DNA of 64,000 bases from Siphonodentalium dalli (taxonomy: Eukaryota; Mollusca; Scaphopoda; Gadilida; Siphonodentaliidae): the NCBI GenBank assembly GCA_032622095.1, contig CP136068.1:9839729-9903728 (forward strand), written 5' to 3'. Both the position numbers and the translations under genes were made by a program. Positions 1 through 11,100 of this stretch are shown in pieces (within the stretch, counting starts at the first letter, position 1; every line of letters begins with the position of its first letter). The notes beneath the pieces are model-generated. The model saw only the letters and a program-made list of their open reading frames with translations, did no database searches and was not told where the DNA came from.

Positions 1-1869
1 ATGCCAATGTATATCAAACGTATCAGTGATGTTCATGAACGATCTGGCAGCATATGCGTCATTTAATTAATCATCTAAGGAACTGTGGCGGCGTCAGCGT
101 TGAAACAACGACTGTATACAAGACGCCGAACGAGGAAATGCAGCAACGAGTGTTTATTTTGGACAGTCGGTGGAATAGCTATGTCCGATAATCTTGTGAG
201 GACAGTGTCAGGAACGGTCGAAGATTTGCAGCGGTGTCGCTAGATGTGGTTGAAACACCAATGTCTGGTCCGGTCTGCGTGTCTGGTATGTCAGCACGGT
301 GTATATTGGATGGTCCATCGCGTGTGACGTCATTAGCCTGACTTACAGTACCAACCATTGATCGTGTTTGGCGAACCCATTTAGTTCGACATAAATGACA
401 CGAAGTCTAAATAATGTGTTTGTAAAAAGAACACAATAAACCCACAATAGCTAATAAGCATCTTGAAACCAAAATATGTCCAAAGTACGAATCATGAAAC
501 AAAATCAGTGACTCGCCAATGCAATTTGCATTTTCATAAATTTTGAACCTGTTCGTAGAGCATTTCCATAAAATGTAAAGAAAAATGGTCATGCAATAAA
601 TGAGGGATATGAAAATTAAGGGAATTTGGTTTATGATCAATAAAATGTGATCGTAGGAGTTAAAACAATATGTCTTGAATCATGACATTAAAGGGAACCG
701 CTAGATATATGTATATCACGCCATAAAATTTCATAAAAAATGTAATTGTCGCTGAAAACAATTTCTGTGCGATAACCAAACATGCCTGCCGCGACGATAT
801 TTATAATCAACAATCGTGTAATTATTTTGGTGTGAAATTATTGTTAAAATCGGGTGAATTAGCGTTCACCATTCCAGTAGAATTAGAACCAATCAGTAGA
901 TGATTGCGATTTCGTTAAACTATTCACAGCTATTTATGAACAATCACGTGGTAATGAAATACCACATACATGTACTTCTCGGCTATCTATATCATATTAT
1001 ATTATATTGTCATATTTATCATTGTAAACTAAACTCAATATGCGGTTTACAGAGTGAATAAAATAGTATTATACTTGTGCTTGGTATAATCCATCGAACG
1101 ACCATTCTTATTTAATAACGCTTAGCATTCCATTACCAACACTAGGGTTAAATATCCCTGCGTATCTCAAGTCAGACCCGGAAGACGAGGGCTGATCACA
1201 CCACTCGGAATTCCGCTATACCTATATATTCAATCCATCTGGGTAATGCATCGTGTGCACACGAATTGGATGCTAAGGATGCATGGTCAATGACGATTAA
1301 TGATAATCTATTTTGTATTAGTATTACGATTGAACGTTGTACTGTATCTATAGGCAATTGGCAACTCATCGCGGTGTTTACCGATACAATAACCTACATA
1401 ACACGCATGTCAGCTGAGTTATGGACTCTATGCAATACTCATGCTGGTCAGTTCAATTGTATGTGCAAATTTATCATCTCAATAGCTTTACACGATATTC
1501 CTGGACTCGTTGTCCAGATACATAAATCAAGTAAACCTCATGCTTTGTATACAGAAAGGTTTGCATGTGTTGTCGGCACTAATTTAAGCGTGCAGTGGCA
1601 CAATGTTGGATATATTTATGTTATTCACGCGTAAACTATGAATATTAAGATTATGATTTAAATCATGTTTGTGTTATTTAGTTCAATTGTTTATCATTTC
1701 TATTCCTTTGTTATACGGAAAGTGAACATTCAGGATGTTGTTATACATTGTTTGTTATTCCGTCAGGACTACAATATATAATGATTTACGGGTGCATAAC
1801 TGTTGCACATTTATACTGGTAAGTATGACTTTAATGGAATCCTGATATTAATTCTGTCGGACAAATTGT
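1..1869. other. No recognisable gene; downstream flank of the retrotransposon
   Basis: I recognise no coding gene, RNA gene or tandem array here. The part next to pol (about 1270-1869) is where a 3' LTR would lie, because the element reads on the minus strand. I compared it by eye with the DNA upstream of gag (7368-8190) and found no shared run longer than about 10 bases. A 122-codon open frame on the plus strand (1266-1634) has no motif I can name. Confidence 0.5.
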
Positions 1870-4800
1870 CTATTTTGTTTCCCGTGTGCTTATAACACGA
1901 ATGATATCATGCACGCCTGCTTGTGTAGATGCATCATATGAACGCGAATTTAAATCGATATCCATGTCAGAAACAGTCGTTTGTACATATGGGTTTATGT
2001 TATCAGAGGCAACATTTTCAATTTCTTCCGTTTCGGCCGCAAAAGCATCTGAATTATTATTGTTTTGCTCATTTGCGCGCAATCTATCTGCCCACTCCAA
2101 TCTCGGTATGTCATCGTCACTTGAAGAATTTTTCCTTCTTAGTTGTTTGCGTTTCATTAATTGCGCAAGTGGAATTTCGTCACTAGATGACCATTCTGAT
2201 GACGCAGGTTGTTCTGGGTCTTCGTTAGAACTATTTACAACAAATCGCTGTCTTCGCAATTGACGTATTGTATCTTTGGGAGGAATTTTCCATGCAGTGT
2301 CGGCTTTACGAATATTGTCGGCATGACAGCGGACTGTTCGAGCACTTAATTGATCTTTAATTAAGAATGATACATTACTACGTTTTTCAATTATATTCCA
2401 ATGACTTTGCCATGATAAACTCAGTTTACCCGTTTTTCGCCCCGATTTGTAATAAACTGGATCGCCTATTTCAAATGAAACCTCTGTCCTTTTTTCATTC
2501 TTTCTCTGTGTTCTGATTTGAGATCTTAAACGCGATAGAACTAAACGAAAGTTTCTATGCTGTTCCTGTAAAGCGATAGATGTAAAGTCCTCCCCTACAT
2601 ATTTCAATCTGGGTTTTAGAATATTATCAAGACTTAAAGTGGGTTCCCTATGATATAATAAATAAAATGGACTGAATTTTGTTGTATCATTTACGTGAAC
2701 ACGCATTGCAAATAATGCTTGTGACAAATACATGTCCCAAGTGTGTGTGTTTTGTAATACCAATTTTGATAGAACAGAATTTAGTACGGCGTGCGATCGC
2801 TCGACACATCCCTGGCTATTCGGATGATAGGGACTTGAAAAAATATGGTGGATGTTTAGTTCTTTGCACACCTGATCCATTTTTTTATTTTTGAACTCCG
2901 TGCCGTTATCACTTACCAAATTGAGACAGCAAGCATGTCTGCTAATGACCTCATCTAAAAATATCATTATCACCGTTTCGGCTCGTTTGTCGGGAATCGC
3001 AAATGCCTCGACATATTTAGTCAGACAACAAATAAAAGTTAAAATATATTTGTTATTGGACATTGTTGTTTCAAACGGTCCTTGTATGTCAGTGCGTATT
3101 GTCGCAAACGGAAATGGCGGGCGGTCCATCTCTTGTATTGGGGCCTTTTGTTGTGATAAATTCCTCATTTTACAAATCATGCAAGCTTGACAATAATTAT
3201 GTATATCTCTATACATATTTGGCCAATAATATTTAAGTTTTGCTGTTGCAAAAGTCTTAACTGTGGAAAAATGCCCTGCTAAGTCATGGTATTGTTTGAG
3301 TACAGCTTGTCGAATATTTGCGGGAATAAATAGGCGTATATCTGGATCATCATCATGATTACTGATGAAATATAGCACATCTTTAATTACTATATATTTA
3401 TCTGCTATTTGTCGGGGTGGTTTGGTGGAATTTAATTTTTGAACAATCTCTATTGCTTCGTTATCGCGTTCTTGTTCAAGTTGTATGTCAAACCCCTCTA
3501 ACTGAATTGCTTCTTGATTTTCAGGTAGAATTTTGTCTATGCGACAATTTGCATATTGTTTTGTGTTTAATTTAGATGTGTCAATTATTTCCACATCCAT
3601 TGGTACTTCTCGTTCAGGGCCGGTTACGTCGGACTGATCTGGCACCTCTGACATACCAGTTTGTAACTTTTCCGGTCGTGATAAATAATCTGCAAATATA
3701 TTCTCTTTGCCGGGTATGTGGATTATCTGCGGCTTGTAGGCAGCTATGCACACAGCCCAACGTGCGACATTTTTATTGTCCATGGGAGCAGATAACATAT
3801 GAGTTAATACCTTGTGGTCAGTCTTTATAATTAACGGAGACCCGCTGATATAAAATTGAAGTTTCTTTATTGCCAAATAAATAGCAAAGCATTCCCGTTC
3901 TAATGTACTCCATGAACGAATTTGAGATTTATTCAGCCGTGCGGAAATAAAATGTATAGGATTTTCCGTATTCGATCTTGATATACACGGGTCACCTGGG
4001 TCACGTGACTGTGTAATTACTGCTGCAATAGCATGCGCGCTGGCATCAGTATACATGATGAATGGTTTATTTTTATCTGGATATGCGAGATATGTGGCTT
4101 CTGTTAAATCAGATTTCAATTTTTGGAATGCCTTATCACATTCATCCGTCCATTCAAATTTTGTGTTTTTCTTTGTTAATTCTACCAAAGGTCCACAAAT
4201 TTCACTAAATTGAGGAATAAATTTCCGGAACCACGAGAATGATCCTATAACACTTCTCACTTGTTTCACATTTGTTGGCGGTGCTAAATTTTGAATTGCT
4301 TTCACTTTATGAGCATCTGGTCTAACACCATGTTGGTCAACGATGTGCCCCAAAAATGAGCATTCTGTTTTAAAGAATGAACATTTCTTTAACTTTAATT
4401 TCACATTAAACTTCCTAAGGCGATCAAATACTTCTTGAAGAAGTCTTAAATGGGACTTCTTATCCACTGAGTACAAAATTAAATCGTCGACATAGGCGCG
4501 ACATCCTTTAATCCCCTCCAACACACGATTCATGAGTTGAAGAAAGGCACTAGAACTTCCAATGGCACCGAAACAGGCGCCGTTAAACGAAAAATTCCCT
4601 CTAAAACACGTTATAGTTGCCTTACTTCGATCCGCGTGATGTATTGGAATGCAATTATATGCAGAAAAACAATCGAGAACTGTTATATATTTAACTCCCT
4701 TCATTTCGGCCAAGATATCCTCGATCTGATCGATTGGGAAGAATGTGGGTTTTGTGATAGCATTAAGTCTGCGAAGGTCGGCTATAAATCGATATGAATC

Positions 4801-6174
4801 ATCTGATTTTCTTAGAACCATACACGGAAATGACCATTCAGTTGCTGGGGCTGGTGAAATTATTTTTGCTTGTAATAATTCATCAATTTTATCACTAAGA
4901 ATTTCACGCTTTTTCAATGGGCATCGATAAGGCATTAACCTTATTGGAGGGTGGTCTCCCGTGGGAATCTTCATGGTCACAGCCGTGGTACATCCTAATT
5001 CGGTTAATTTTGTAGCGAAAATATCACTATTATTTCGAATTAGTGGTATTACATCGTCCCTAAATGAATCGGGAACTTGTACATCATCCAAATTAATCTG
5101 TTCTTTTATTTCATTGTTATTCGGATGAGGTGTTTCCACACACCTTACAGCAGACACCCTGCCGACAATACATCCACGTCGCAAATTAAAATGCTTATCT
5201 GTGTAATTGCTTATGAGTACAGGTATACTTTCGCTGTTATTGCTTGCGGTATATTCGGCTGTCAACCCAGGTTCATTTCCCATAAACCCTTCGTCTATTG
5301 GTTCCACCTGCAGAAATTTCGTGGCAAACAATTTATTACCTCCAATTATACGCGCTTTCGTTAATATCGTTGTCTTTGGTGGAATAACATGGGCAGATTG
5401 TATTCTGACCAAGGTTGCAACGTGAATATCTGGTATTAGCGGAATGATTGTTCCGCGAATCTTCATTATTTGGCGGTCGAAGCATAGTCTGGCGCCGTTT
5501 TCACTGAGAAAGTCTCTGCCGATCAATAAATATCGATGCATGTTTGAGCAAACATAGAATTTATGTGAGACCTTTAATTTATTAATGTGGAAATTTAATA
5601 TGATGAAACCATTTATGGTTAGTGCATCCCCACTTGCAGATGTTGCATGAAACTGCGTTTCTTGCATTTTCGGTTTATATTTTAAATTGTTATAAAATTT
5701 TAATGAACATAAACTGATATCGGCTCCACTATCAAGAATGGCTCGATATTTTTGTGTGCCTATTGTAATCAATATCGATGATGCCACATGTGCATTTATG
5801 CCTTTCATTAACTTTGAATTATTTTGATATTCCGGAATTGATAAATTTGATTTAAGATTTTTCTGGTGTTGTATCACCGGTGGTGTTTGTTTATGATCGT
5901 AAGGCTTATCGTAAGGCTTATGCGATGTGTATGGAGCTCTTGTTTTCACGGGCGCGGATATTTTATTTTTATTTATATGCGGTAAGCTTTGATGAAATGG
6001 CCTGTGAACATCATTTTTACCATCTCTATGTGATTTATGCCAACATAATTCTTTCCCGTTTGTTCTGTGTACATGCAATTTATTCCATGATGGAGCGTTA
6101 GCTTGCTTATTATTCTTTCTTTTTATACGATTCCACTCAGATGCTCCGCTCTGGGTGGAATGTTTTAGTTTAAA
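1870..6174 (-). CDS. pol: Pol polyprotein: protease, reverse transcriptase, RNase H, integrase
   Basis: Pol copies element RNA into DNA and inserts it into the genome. Residues here are numbered from the TTG codon at 6078. An aspartic protease motif LDSGADIS lies near 115-122. The RT carries VLDCFSAY near 467-474 and the catalytic YVDD at 529-532. RNase H shows YTDAS (D677), the ERE stretch near 727-729, KTDH (752-755) and ADYLSR (796-801). Integrase has an HHCC zinc finger (H931, H936, C966, C969) and a D997, D1057, E1093 core with 35 residues between the last two, the D,D35E spacing. A GPY/F-like module follows near 1215-1258, with SHW where GPY/F is usual. The Ser- and acid-rich tail has no chromodomain that I can see. 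There is no ATG at the start: the frame is open up to 6180, inside the gag end, which fits expression by -1 frameshifting. No internal stop is seen. Confidence 0.93.
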   Translation of the reverse strand, partial: FKLKHSTQSGASEWNRIKRKNNKQANAPSWNKLHVHRTNGKELCWHKSHRDGKNDVHRPFHQSLPHINKNKISAPVKTRAPYTSHKPYDKPYDHKQTPPVIQHQKNLKSNLSIPEYQNNSKLMKGINAHVASSILITIGTQKYRAILDSGADISLCSLKFYNNLKYKPKMQETQFHATSASGDALTINGFIILNFHINKLKVSHKFYVCSNMHRYLLIGRDFLSENGARLCFDRQIMKIRGTIIPLIPDIHVATLVRIQSAHVIPPKTTILTKARIIGGNKLFATKFLQVEPIDEGFMGNEPGLTAEYTASNNSESIPVLISNYTDKHFNLRRGCIVGRVSAVRCVETPHPNNNEIKEQINLDDVQVPDSFRDDVIPLIRNNSDIFATKLTELGCTTAVTMKIPTGDHPPIRLMPYRCPLKKREILSDKIDELLQAKIISPAPATEWSFPCMVLRKSDDSYRFIADLRRLNAITKPTFFPIDQIEDILAEMKGVKYITVLDCFSAYNCIPIHHADRSKATITCFRGNFSFNGACFGAIGSSSAFLQLMNRVLEGIKGCRAYVDDLILYSVDKKSHLRLLQEVFDRLRKFNVKLKLKKCSFFKTECSFLGHIVDQHGVRPDAHKVKAIQNLAPPTNVKQVRSVIGSFSWFRKFIPQFSEICGPLVELTKKNTKFEWTDECDKAFQKLKSDLTEATYLAYPDKNKPFIMYTDASAHAIAAVITQSRDPGDPCISRSNTENPIHFISARLNKSQIRSWSTLERECFAIYLAIKKLQFYISGSPLIIKTDHKVLTHMLSAPMDNKNVARWAVCIAAYKPQIIHIPGKENIFADYLSRPEKLQTGMSEVPDQSDVTGPEREVPMDVEIIDTSKLNTKQYANCRIDKILPENQEAIQLEGFDIQLEQERDNEAIEIVQKLNSTKPPRQIADKYIVIKDVLYFISNHDDDPDIRLFIPANIRQAVLKQYHDLAGHFSTVKTFATAKLKYYWPNMYRDIHNYCQACMICKMRNLSQQKAPIQEMDRPPFPFATIRTDIQGPFETTMSNNKYILTFICCLTKYVEAFAIPDKRAETVIMIFLDEVISRHACCLNLVSDNGTEFKNKKMDQVCKELNIHHIFSSPYHPNSQGCVERSHAVLNSVLSKLVLQNTHTWDMYLSQALFAMRVHVNDTTKFSPFYLLYHREPTLSLDNILKPRLKYVGEDFTSIALQEQHRNFRLVLSRLRSQIRTQRKNEKRTEVSFEIGDPVYYKSGRKTGKLSLSWQSHWNIIEKRSNVSFLIKDQLSARTVRCHADNIRKADTAWKIPPKDTIRQLRRQRFVVNSSNEDPEQPASSEWSSSDEIPLAQLMKRKQLRRKNSSSDDDIPRLEWADRLRANEQNNNNSDAFAAETEEIENVASDNINPYVQTTVSDMDIDLNSRSYDASTQAGVHDIIRVISTRETK
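6130..6174 (-). promoter_or_regulatory. -1 ribosomal frameshift signal between gag and pol
   Basis: On the minus strand the last gag codons read TAT TTA AAC TAA. They contain the heptamer TTTAAAC (plus coordinates 6168-6174) in the X XXY YYZ register, directly before the gag stop at 6165-6167. Slipping back one base gives TTT AAA C and enters the open pol frame. Six bases later (6130-6161) a stem-loop can form: ATTCCAC pairs with GTGGAAT, then one C/A mismatch, then CAGA pairs with TCTG around an 8-nt loop. Heptamer, spacer and stem match the known architecture of -1 frameshift sites. Whether the stem extends to a pseudoknot was not worked out. Confidence 0.85.
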
Positions 6175-7367
6175 TAATGTTTATTCATTTCATCCAAACG
6201 TCTTCGACACCATGTGATATTATGTCCAGATTTCAAACAATATCGGCATAATAATTGTAATGCTTGGGGCTGTGGATTAAACACAGAATTTCGTGATTGT
6301 CGTATATGTTGAACATTATGCCAACTTCGCGTGTTATCATATCTATTTTGTTTAGAATATGATCCAATCCGTGGGCGCTGATTATTATTCGAATAACATG
6401 AGCTAAATGAATTTCTACCCTGTAAATACCTTGGCCATCGTTTTTCTGGTGTGGCGGGCGCATTAAATTTATTACCAGTGTTCCGTCCATGAAATTTATT
6501 GCCTTCCCTACTAGAATAATTAATATCACGAAATGATCGATAATTACGATCAGTATTCTTATTATTCTGGCTATAATAAGACTGTAATCGGTGTTGAATA
6601 GTATATTCTCTTAAAGCGAGATCAGTTGCTTGATTTAAGGTCTGTGGATCTTCTCGCAAAAGTTTATCTCTCAATAATTTACTCTTTAATCCTGTGATGA
6701 ATTGTTCACACATATATAATTGGGCAACTTTTTGTCGAATATTTACTAGCCCATACACATCGATCGCTAATGATTGTAATCTATCAGAAAAAACTTGTAC
6801 AGATTCGTCAGGTGTTTGCTGTGCTGCTTGAAAAATAAGGAGCGAATCTCTGTTATCTTTTGCTTCGCTATATCGAACTTTTAATTCCTGCTTGATTTCT
6901 GCCCATGTACTTCTGATCACACCATCGGCATTTATGCGTTCTTGTGTGAAATGAGTTAAAAATTCGAAAACTGAACCTCTGCTGGTCTGCAGAGCAAATT
7001 TAATTAATGTTTGATCAGTCGCATCAATTGCTTGGCCATAACGATATAATTCGTTGGTCCATTCAAGAAAAGATTTAGGGTCTCCCGAAAAAGGGGTGAT
7101 AACATTTGTCACACCAGTTGCCATCTGAATTGCTGACGAAATGCGTGTGGCGTCCAACTGTTGGTCTATTGCACTATTAAAATGACCCAATTGTGTGGAA
7201 AAGCGATCTAGTACGACGCTGTCATTTGCGTTTCGTACCTCGTGATTTTCATGGGTTTCATGCAAAATAGATCGCATTCGCTCTATCTCTCCATCGATTT
7301 GGGCGCTACTATAATTAACGTCGTCCGAAAAGGAAGGATAGGAAAGGTGACTTTGCGTCATATTCAT
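6165..7367 (-). CDS. gag: Gag polyprotein of the Ty3/gypsy element
   Basis: Gag forms the particle that packages element RNA. The frame starts with ATG at 7367 and runs 400 codons. Residues 91-103 (TPFSGDPKSFLEW) and 184-200 (a pattern like Q-x-P-x-E-S-V-x-x-F-x-x-R-L) resemble the conserved capsid region of Ty3/gypsy Gag proteins. Residues about 270-365 are rich in Arg, Asn, Tyr and Ser, as expected of a nucleic-acid-binding region. One zinc knuckle, CX2CX4HX4C (C374, C377, H382, C387), lies near the C-terminus. The stop at 6165 directly follows the slippery heptamer, so most product should be Gag alone with a minority of Gag-Pol. No truncation is seen. Confidence 0.92.
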   Translation of the reverse strand: MNMTQSHLSYPSFSDDVNYSSAQIDGEIERMRSILHETHENHEVRNANDSVVLDRFSTQLGHFNSAIDQQLDATRISSAIQMATGVTNVITPFSGDPKSFLEWTNELYRYGQAIDATDQTLIKFALQTSRGSVFEFLTHFTQERINADGVIRSTWAEIKQELKVRYSEAKDNRDSLLIFQAAQQTPDESVQVFSDRLQSLAIDVYGLVNIRQKVAQLYMCEQFITGLKSKLLRDKLLREDPQTLNQATDLALREYTIQHRLQSYYSQNNKNTDRNYRSFRDINYSSREGNKFHGRNTGNKFNAPATPEKRWPRYLQGRNSFSSCYSNNNQRPRIGSYSKQNRYDNTRSWHNVQHIRQSRNSVFNPQPQALQLLCRYCLKSGHNITWCRRRLDEMNKHYLN

Positions 7368-8190
7368 CTTGATTTTAATTACTAAAGTAATTGGGAATAG
7401 AAAAAGGCAAAATTGCAGGTATATAAGAAATTAATAATTTGAGTTGGGTTGGTACATGCACATTGTGACATTACAGAATTGCTCTAGAACATAGTGCGGG
7501 TATTGTGTATATTTAATTTGAAATTATTAGATCAAAAGAAACGTCCTGGTTGGTATAGTAAGTACTCACGTATGAACGAAAACGCAAGTTCTGGTTCCAA
7601 GCTCACGAGCACCATTCCGTGACGAAACACAAGTTCTGGTTTACTGCTACGGCACCATTGTCCCGGTGTCTAGGGTTTAGATGTTGAATTGGCCGTGTCG
7701 GGAACATTGATAACAATAACTAGTTCATAGATCTTCATACTTTATATATGTATAAGTCTTTCTCGATAAGCATAGTACATAGGTGGAAGAACAGAGGTAT
7801 TGGTATAGTAGCAAGGTTGTCGGACAAGTCAAGCTCCCGCTTCAGAGCACGGGTAGTTATTCCCACCTCTGGTGTATCATGCCTCTTAAATAAGGTCCGA
7901 GATACATGATACACTTGGATATGACGTGTAACACTATATACTGTCTTATAGAATGATACTAGCTTTATCCACCCTAACTTATACAATGGTTGCTACCAGT
8001 CATAACCACTTAATAATGTGATCTTGTTAATTATGCGTGTGTGTTTCTACACTATATAATCTGTCTTCTATGTACTTGTGCTTATCTATACAATTAACCC
8101 TAGCAGTTACAATCACTGGGGAAAGGAAGTTTATCCTAGATTCCAGGAACACATATAACAACACATAACTATCGTATGTACTATCGGACA
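7368..8190. other. Leader/upstream flank of gag; no gene recognised
   Basis: This stretch lies upstream of gag on the minus strand and ends where the tandem array begins. It should hold the leader, primer-binding site and 5' LTR if these survive, but I cannot identify them. A short imperfect tandem duplication (7582-7621 and 7627-7667) shares CAAGTTCTGGTT and GCACCATT. No coding region is supported. Confidence 0.4.
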
Positions 8191-11100
8191 CCACTAAGTC
8201 GAGGACAATTCAAAACCACACACGCACCCGAGTGGGTTAAACTGGGGTATGGACCAGTTTCGAGAAAGGTAAAGATTTCAACCGATTTGGGTCTCTCACA
8301 AAGACAAATGTGTTAATGTATACAACTTCCATTTTCGTTCTGGCCTTTCGTCGCCACGATTGGCGCATTTGTTGGACTGCTATAGTCGATCCGGGACTGT
8401 ATAATCAAACTCAAATCGACTTAAATATTATAAGTCATTATTATTACGAAGTTGAATTTTTGTGGGATCTTTTTATTTTTGGGACCAACAAACACAGGAA
8501 GTCATTTGAAGTGTTAGTATAGGATATGTTTTCGAAAGACAAATTTATGTCAAAATGTTACAATAGGGCCCTTCGGCCAATTCACATCTGACCACTAAAA
8601 CATTATGATGACCGTCGCCCAATGTTTTTGGAATAAGACCAAATATGGTCAAACAAATGGTTCCTAATGGTGCCCCTAAACCGAGGAAAATTCAAAACCC
8701 ACTCTATCATCTCAAACGCTATCTAATGAATGCATATATACTTCTTTCTGTCTCTCCCCAAGACAAATTTGATAAGGCTGGTGGGTGGCCCGCCAGAAAT
8801 ACCCCATAGAAACACCACGATCCCCCACCTTTCACCTTTCACCCACGGGGGTGCTACCCCGAGGGGGTGAACATTGGGTATAGACCATTTTCAAGAACCG
8901 TAGGGGTTTCGACCGATTTGACTGGATGGGTGGGTGGCCCAAAATAAACACCGACACCCCACCCATCCATCACCCCGGGGGTGCCACCCGAGGGGGTAAA
9001 CATGGGGTATGGACCAGTTTCGAGAAAGCTAAGGGTTTCAACCGATTTAACGGCATGGGTGCATGGCCCTCCCAAATACTCCAGAGAAACACCCCGACCC
9101 CACCCTTCACCCACGGGGTGCTACCCCAAGTGAGTGAAAATGGAATAAGGATCATCTTCGAGAACCGTAGGGGTTTCGACCGATTTGACTGCATGGGTGG
9201 GTGGCCCGCCCCAAATACCACATAGAAACTCCCCAACCCACACCATTACCCACGGGGGTGCCACCCCGAGGGGGGTAACAATTGGGTATGGACCATTTTC
9301 GAGAACAGTAGGGATTTCGACCGATTTGACGGATGGGTGGGTGGTCTGTCCCAAATACTCCCTATAAACAACCGACTCCCTTCCAATCACTTCAGGGTAT
9401 GGACCATTATCGAGAACGGTAAAGATTTGGACCGATTTGACGGCGTGGGTGGGTGGCCCGTCACATATACCTCACAGAAACACCCCAATCCCTGCCCAAA
9501 CACCCAGAGTGGTGCCACCCGAAGGGGTGAAATGGGGTATAAACTATTTCCGAGAACGGTAATGATTTCGACCGATTTGACGGCATGGGTGGGTGGCCCC
9601 AAATACCTCATATAAACACACCGACACCCGACACCCATCCATCACCCCGGGTGTGCCACCCCGAGGGGTGAACATGGGGTATGGACCCTTTTCGAAAACC
9701 GTAGGGATTTCGACCGATTTGACGGCTTGTGGGGGTGAACCACCCCAAATACCCCATAGAAACACCCGAACCCCCATCCATCACACTCGGGGTGTGCCAC
9801 CAAGTGGGATAAACTGGGGTATGGACCAGTTTCGAGAAAGGTAAGGATTTCAACCGATTTGCGTCTCTCACCAAGACAAATATGTTAAGGTATGGCAACT
9901 TCCATTTTCGTTCTGGCCTTTCATCGCCACGATTGGCGCATTTGTTGAACTTCCATAGTCGATCCGGGACTGTATAATCAAACTCAAATCGACTTACATA
10001 TTATAAGTCATTATTATTACGAAGTTGAATTTTTGTGGGATCTTTTTATTTTTGGGACCAACCAACACAGGAAATCATTCGAAGTGTTAGTATAGGATAT
10101 CTTTTCGAAAGACCAATTTATGTCAAAATATTACAATAGGGCCCTTCGGCCAATTCACATCTGACCACTAAAACACAATATGACGACCGTCGCCCAATGT
10201 TGTTCGAATAAGACCAAATATGGTCACACAAATGGTTCCTTATGGTGCCACTAAGTCGAGGACAATTCAAAACCACCCACGCACCCGAGTGGGTTAAAGT
10301 GGGGTATGGACCAGTTTCGAGAAAGGTAAGGATTTCAACCGATTTGGGTCTATCACGAAGACAAATGTGTTGATGTATAGCAACTTCCATTTTCGTTCTG
10401 GCCTTTCGTCGCCACGATTGGCGCATTTGTTGGACTTCTATAGTCGATCCGGGACTGTATAATCAAACTCAAATCGACTTAAATATTATAAGTCATTATT
10501 ATTACGAATTTGAATTTTTGTGGGATCTTTTTATTTTTGGGACCAACAAACACAGGAAGTCATTCGAAGTGTTAGTATAGGATATGTTTTCGAAAGACAA
10601 ATTTATGTCAAAATGTTACAATAGGGCCCTTCGGCCAATTCACATCTGACCACTAAAACATTATGATGACCGTCGCCCAATGTTTTTGGAATAAGACCAA
10701 ATATGGTAAAACAAATGGTTCCTAATGGTGCCCCTAAACCGAGGAAAATTCAAAACCCACTCTATCATCTCAAACGCTATCAAATGAATGCATATATACT
10801 TCTTTCTGTCTCTCCCCAAGACAAATTTGATAAGGCTGGTGGGTGGCCCGCCAGAAATACCCCATAGAAACACCACGATCCCACACCTTTCACCTTTCAC
10901 CCACGGGGGTGCTACCCCGAGGGGGTGAACATTGGGTATAGACCATTTTCAAGAACCGTAGTGGTTTCGACCGATTTGACTGGATGAGTGGGTGGCCCCA
11001 AATAAACACCCCGACACCCCACCCATCCATCACCCCGGTGTGCCACCCGAGGGGGTAAACATGGGGTATGGACCAGTTTCGAGAAAGCTAAGGGTTTCAA

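Larger units (their letters stand above)
1870..7367 (-). mobile_element. Ty3/gypsy-type retrotransposon, gag-pol interior
   Basis: Two long open frames follow each other on the minus strand: gag (400 codons, 7367 to 6165) and pol (more than 1,400 codons, to 1870). The pol order protease, reverse transcriptase, RNase H, integrase defines the Ty3/gypsy group; Ty1/copia elements carry integrase before RT. Pol lies in the -1 frame relative to gag and overlaps its last codons. Neither frame has a premature stop or visible frameshift, and the main catalytic residues are present, so the copy looks young. I see no env-like frame and no recognisable LTR pair. Either the LTRs are short, divergent or beyond what I could match by eye, or this copy lost them. 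Confidence 0.93.

Noticed and set aside
1266-1634. 122-codon plus-strand frame downstream of pol
   Set aside because: No motif, antisense to the element and of a length expected occasionally by chance; not called as a gene.
1886-6101. Several 60-125 codon plus-strand frames across pol and gag
   Set aside because: They lie opposite well-supported pol or gag coding sequence and have no domain features; they are shadows.
7582-7667. GAGCACCA and CGGCACCA as possible tRNA-derived primer-binding sites
   Set aside because: The preceding bases do not fit a tRNA T-arm spacing, and without an LTR boundary there is no support.
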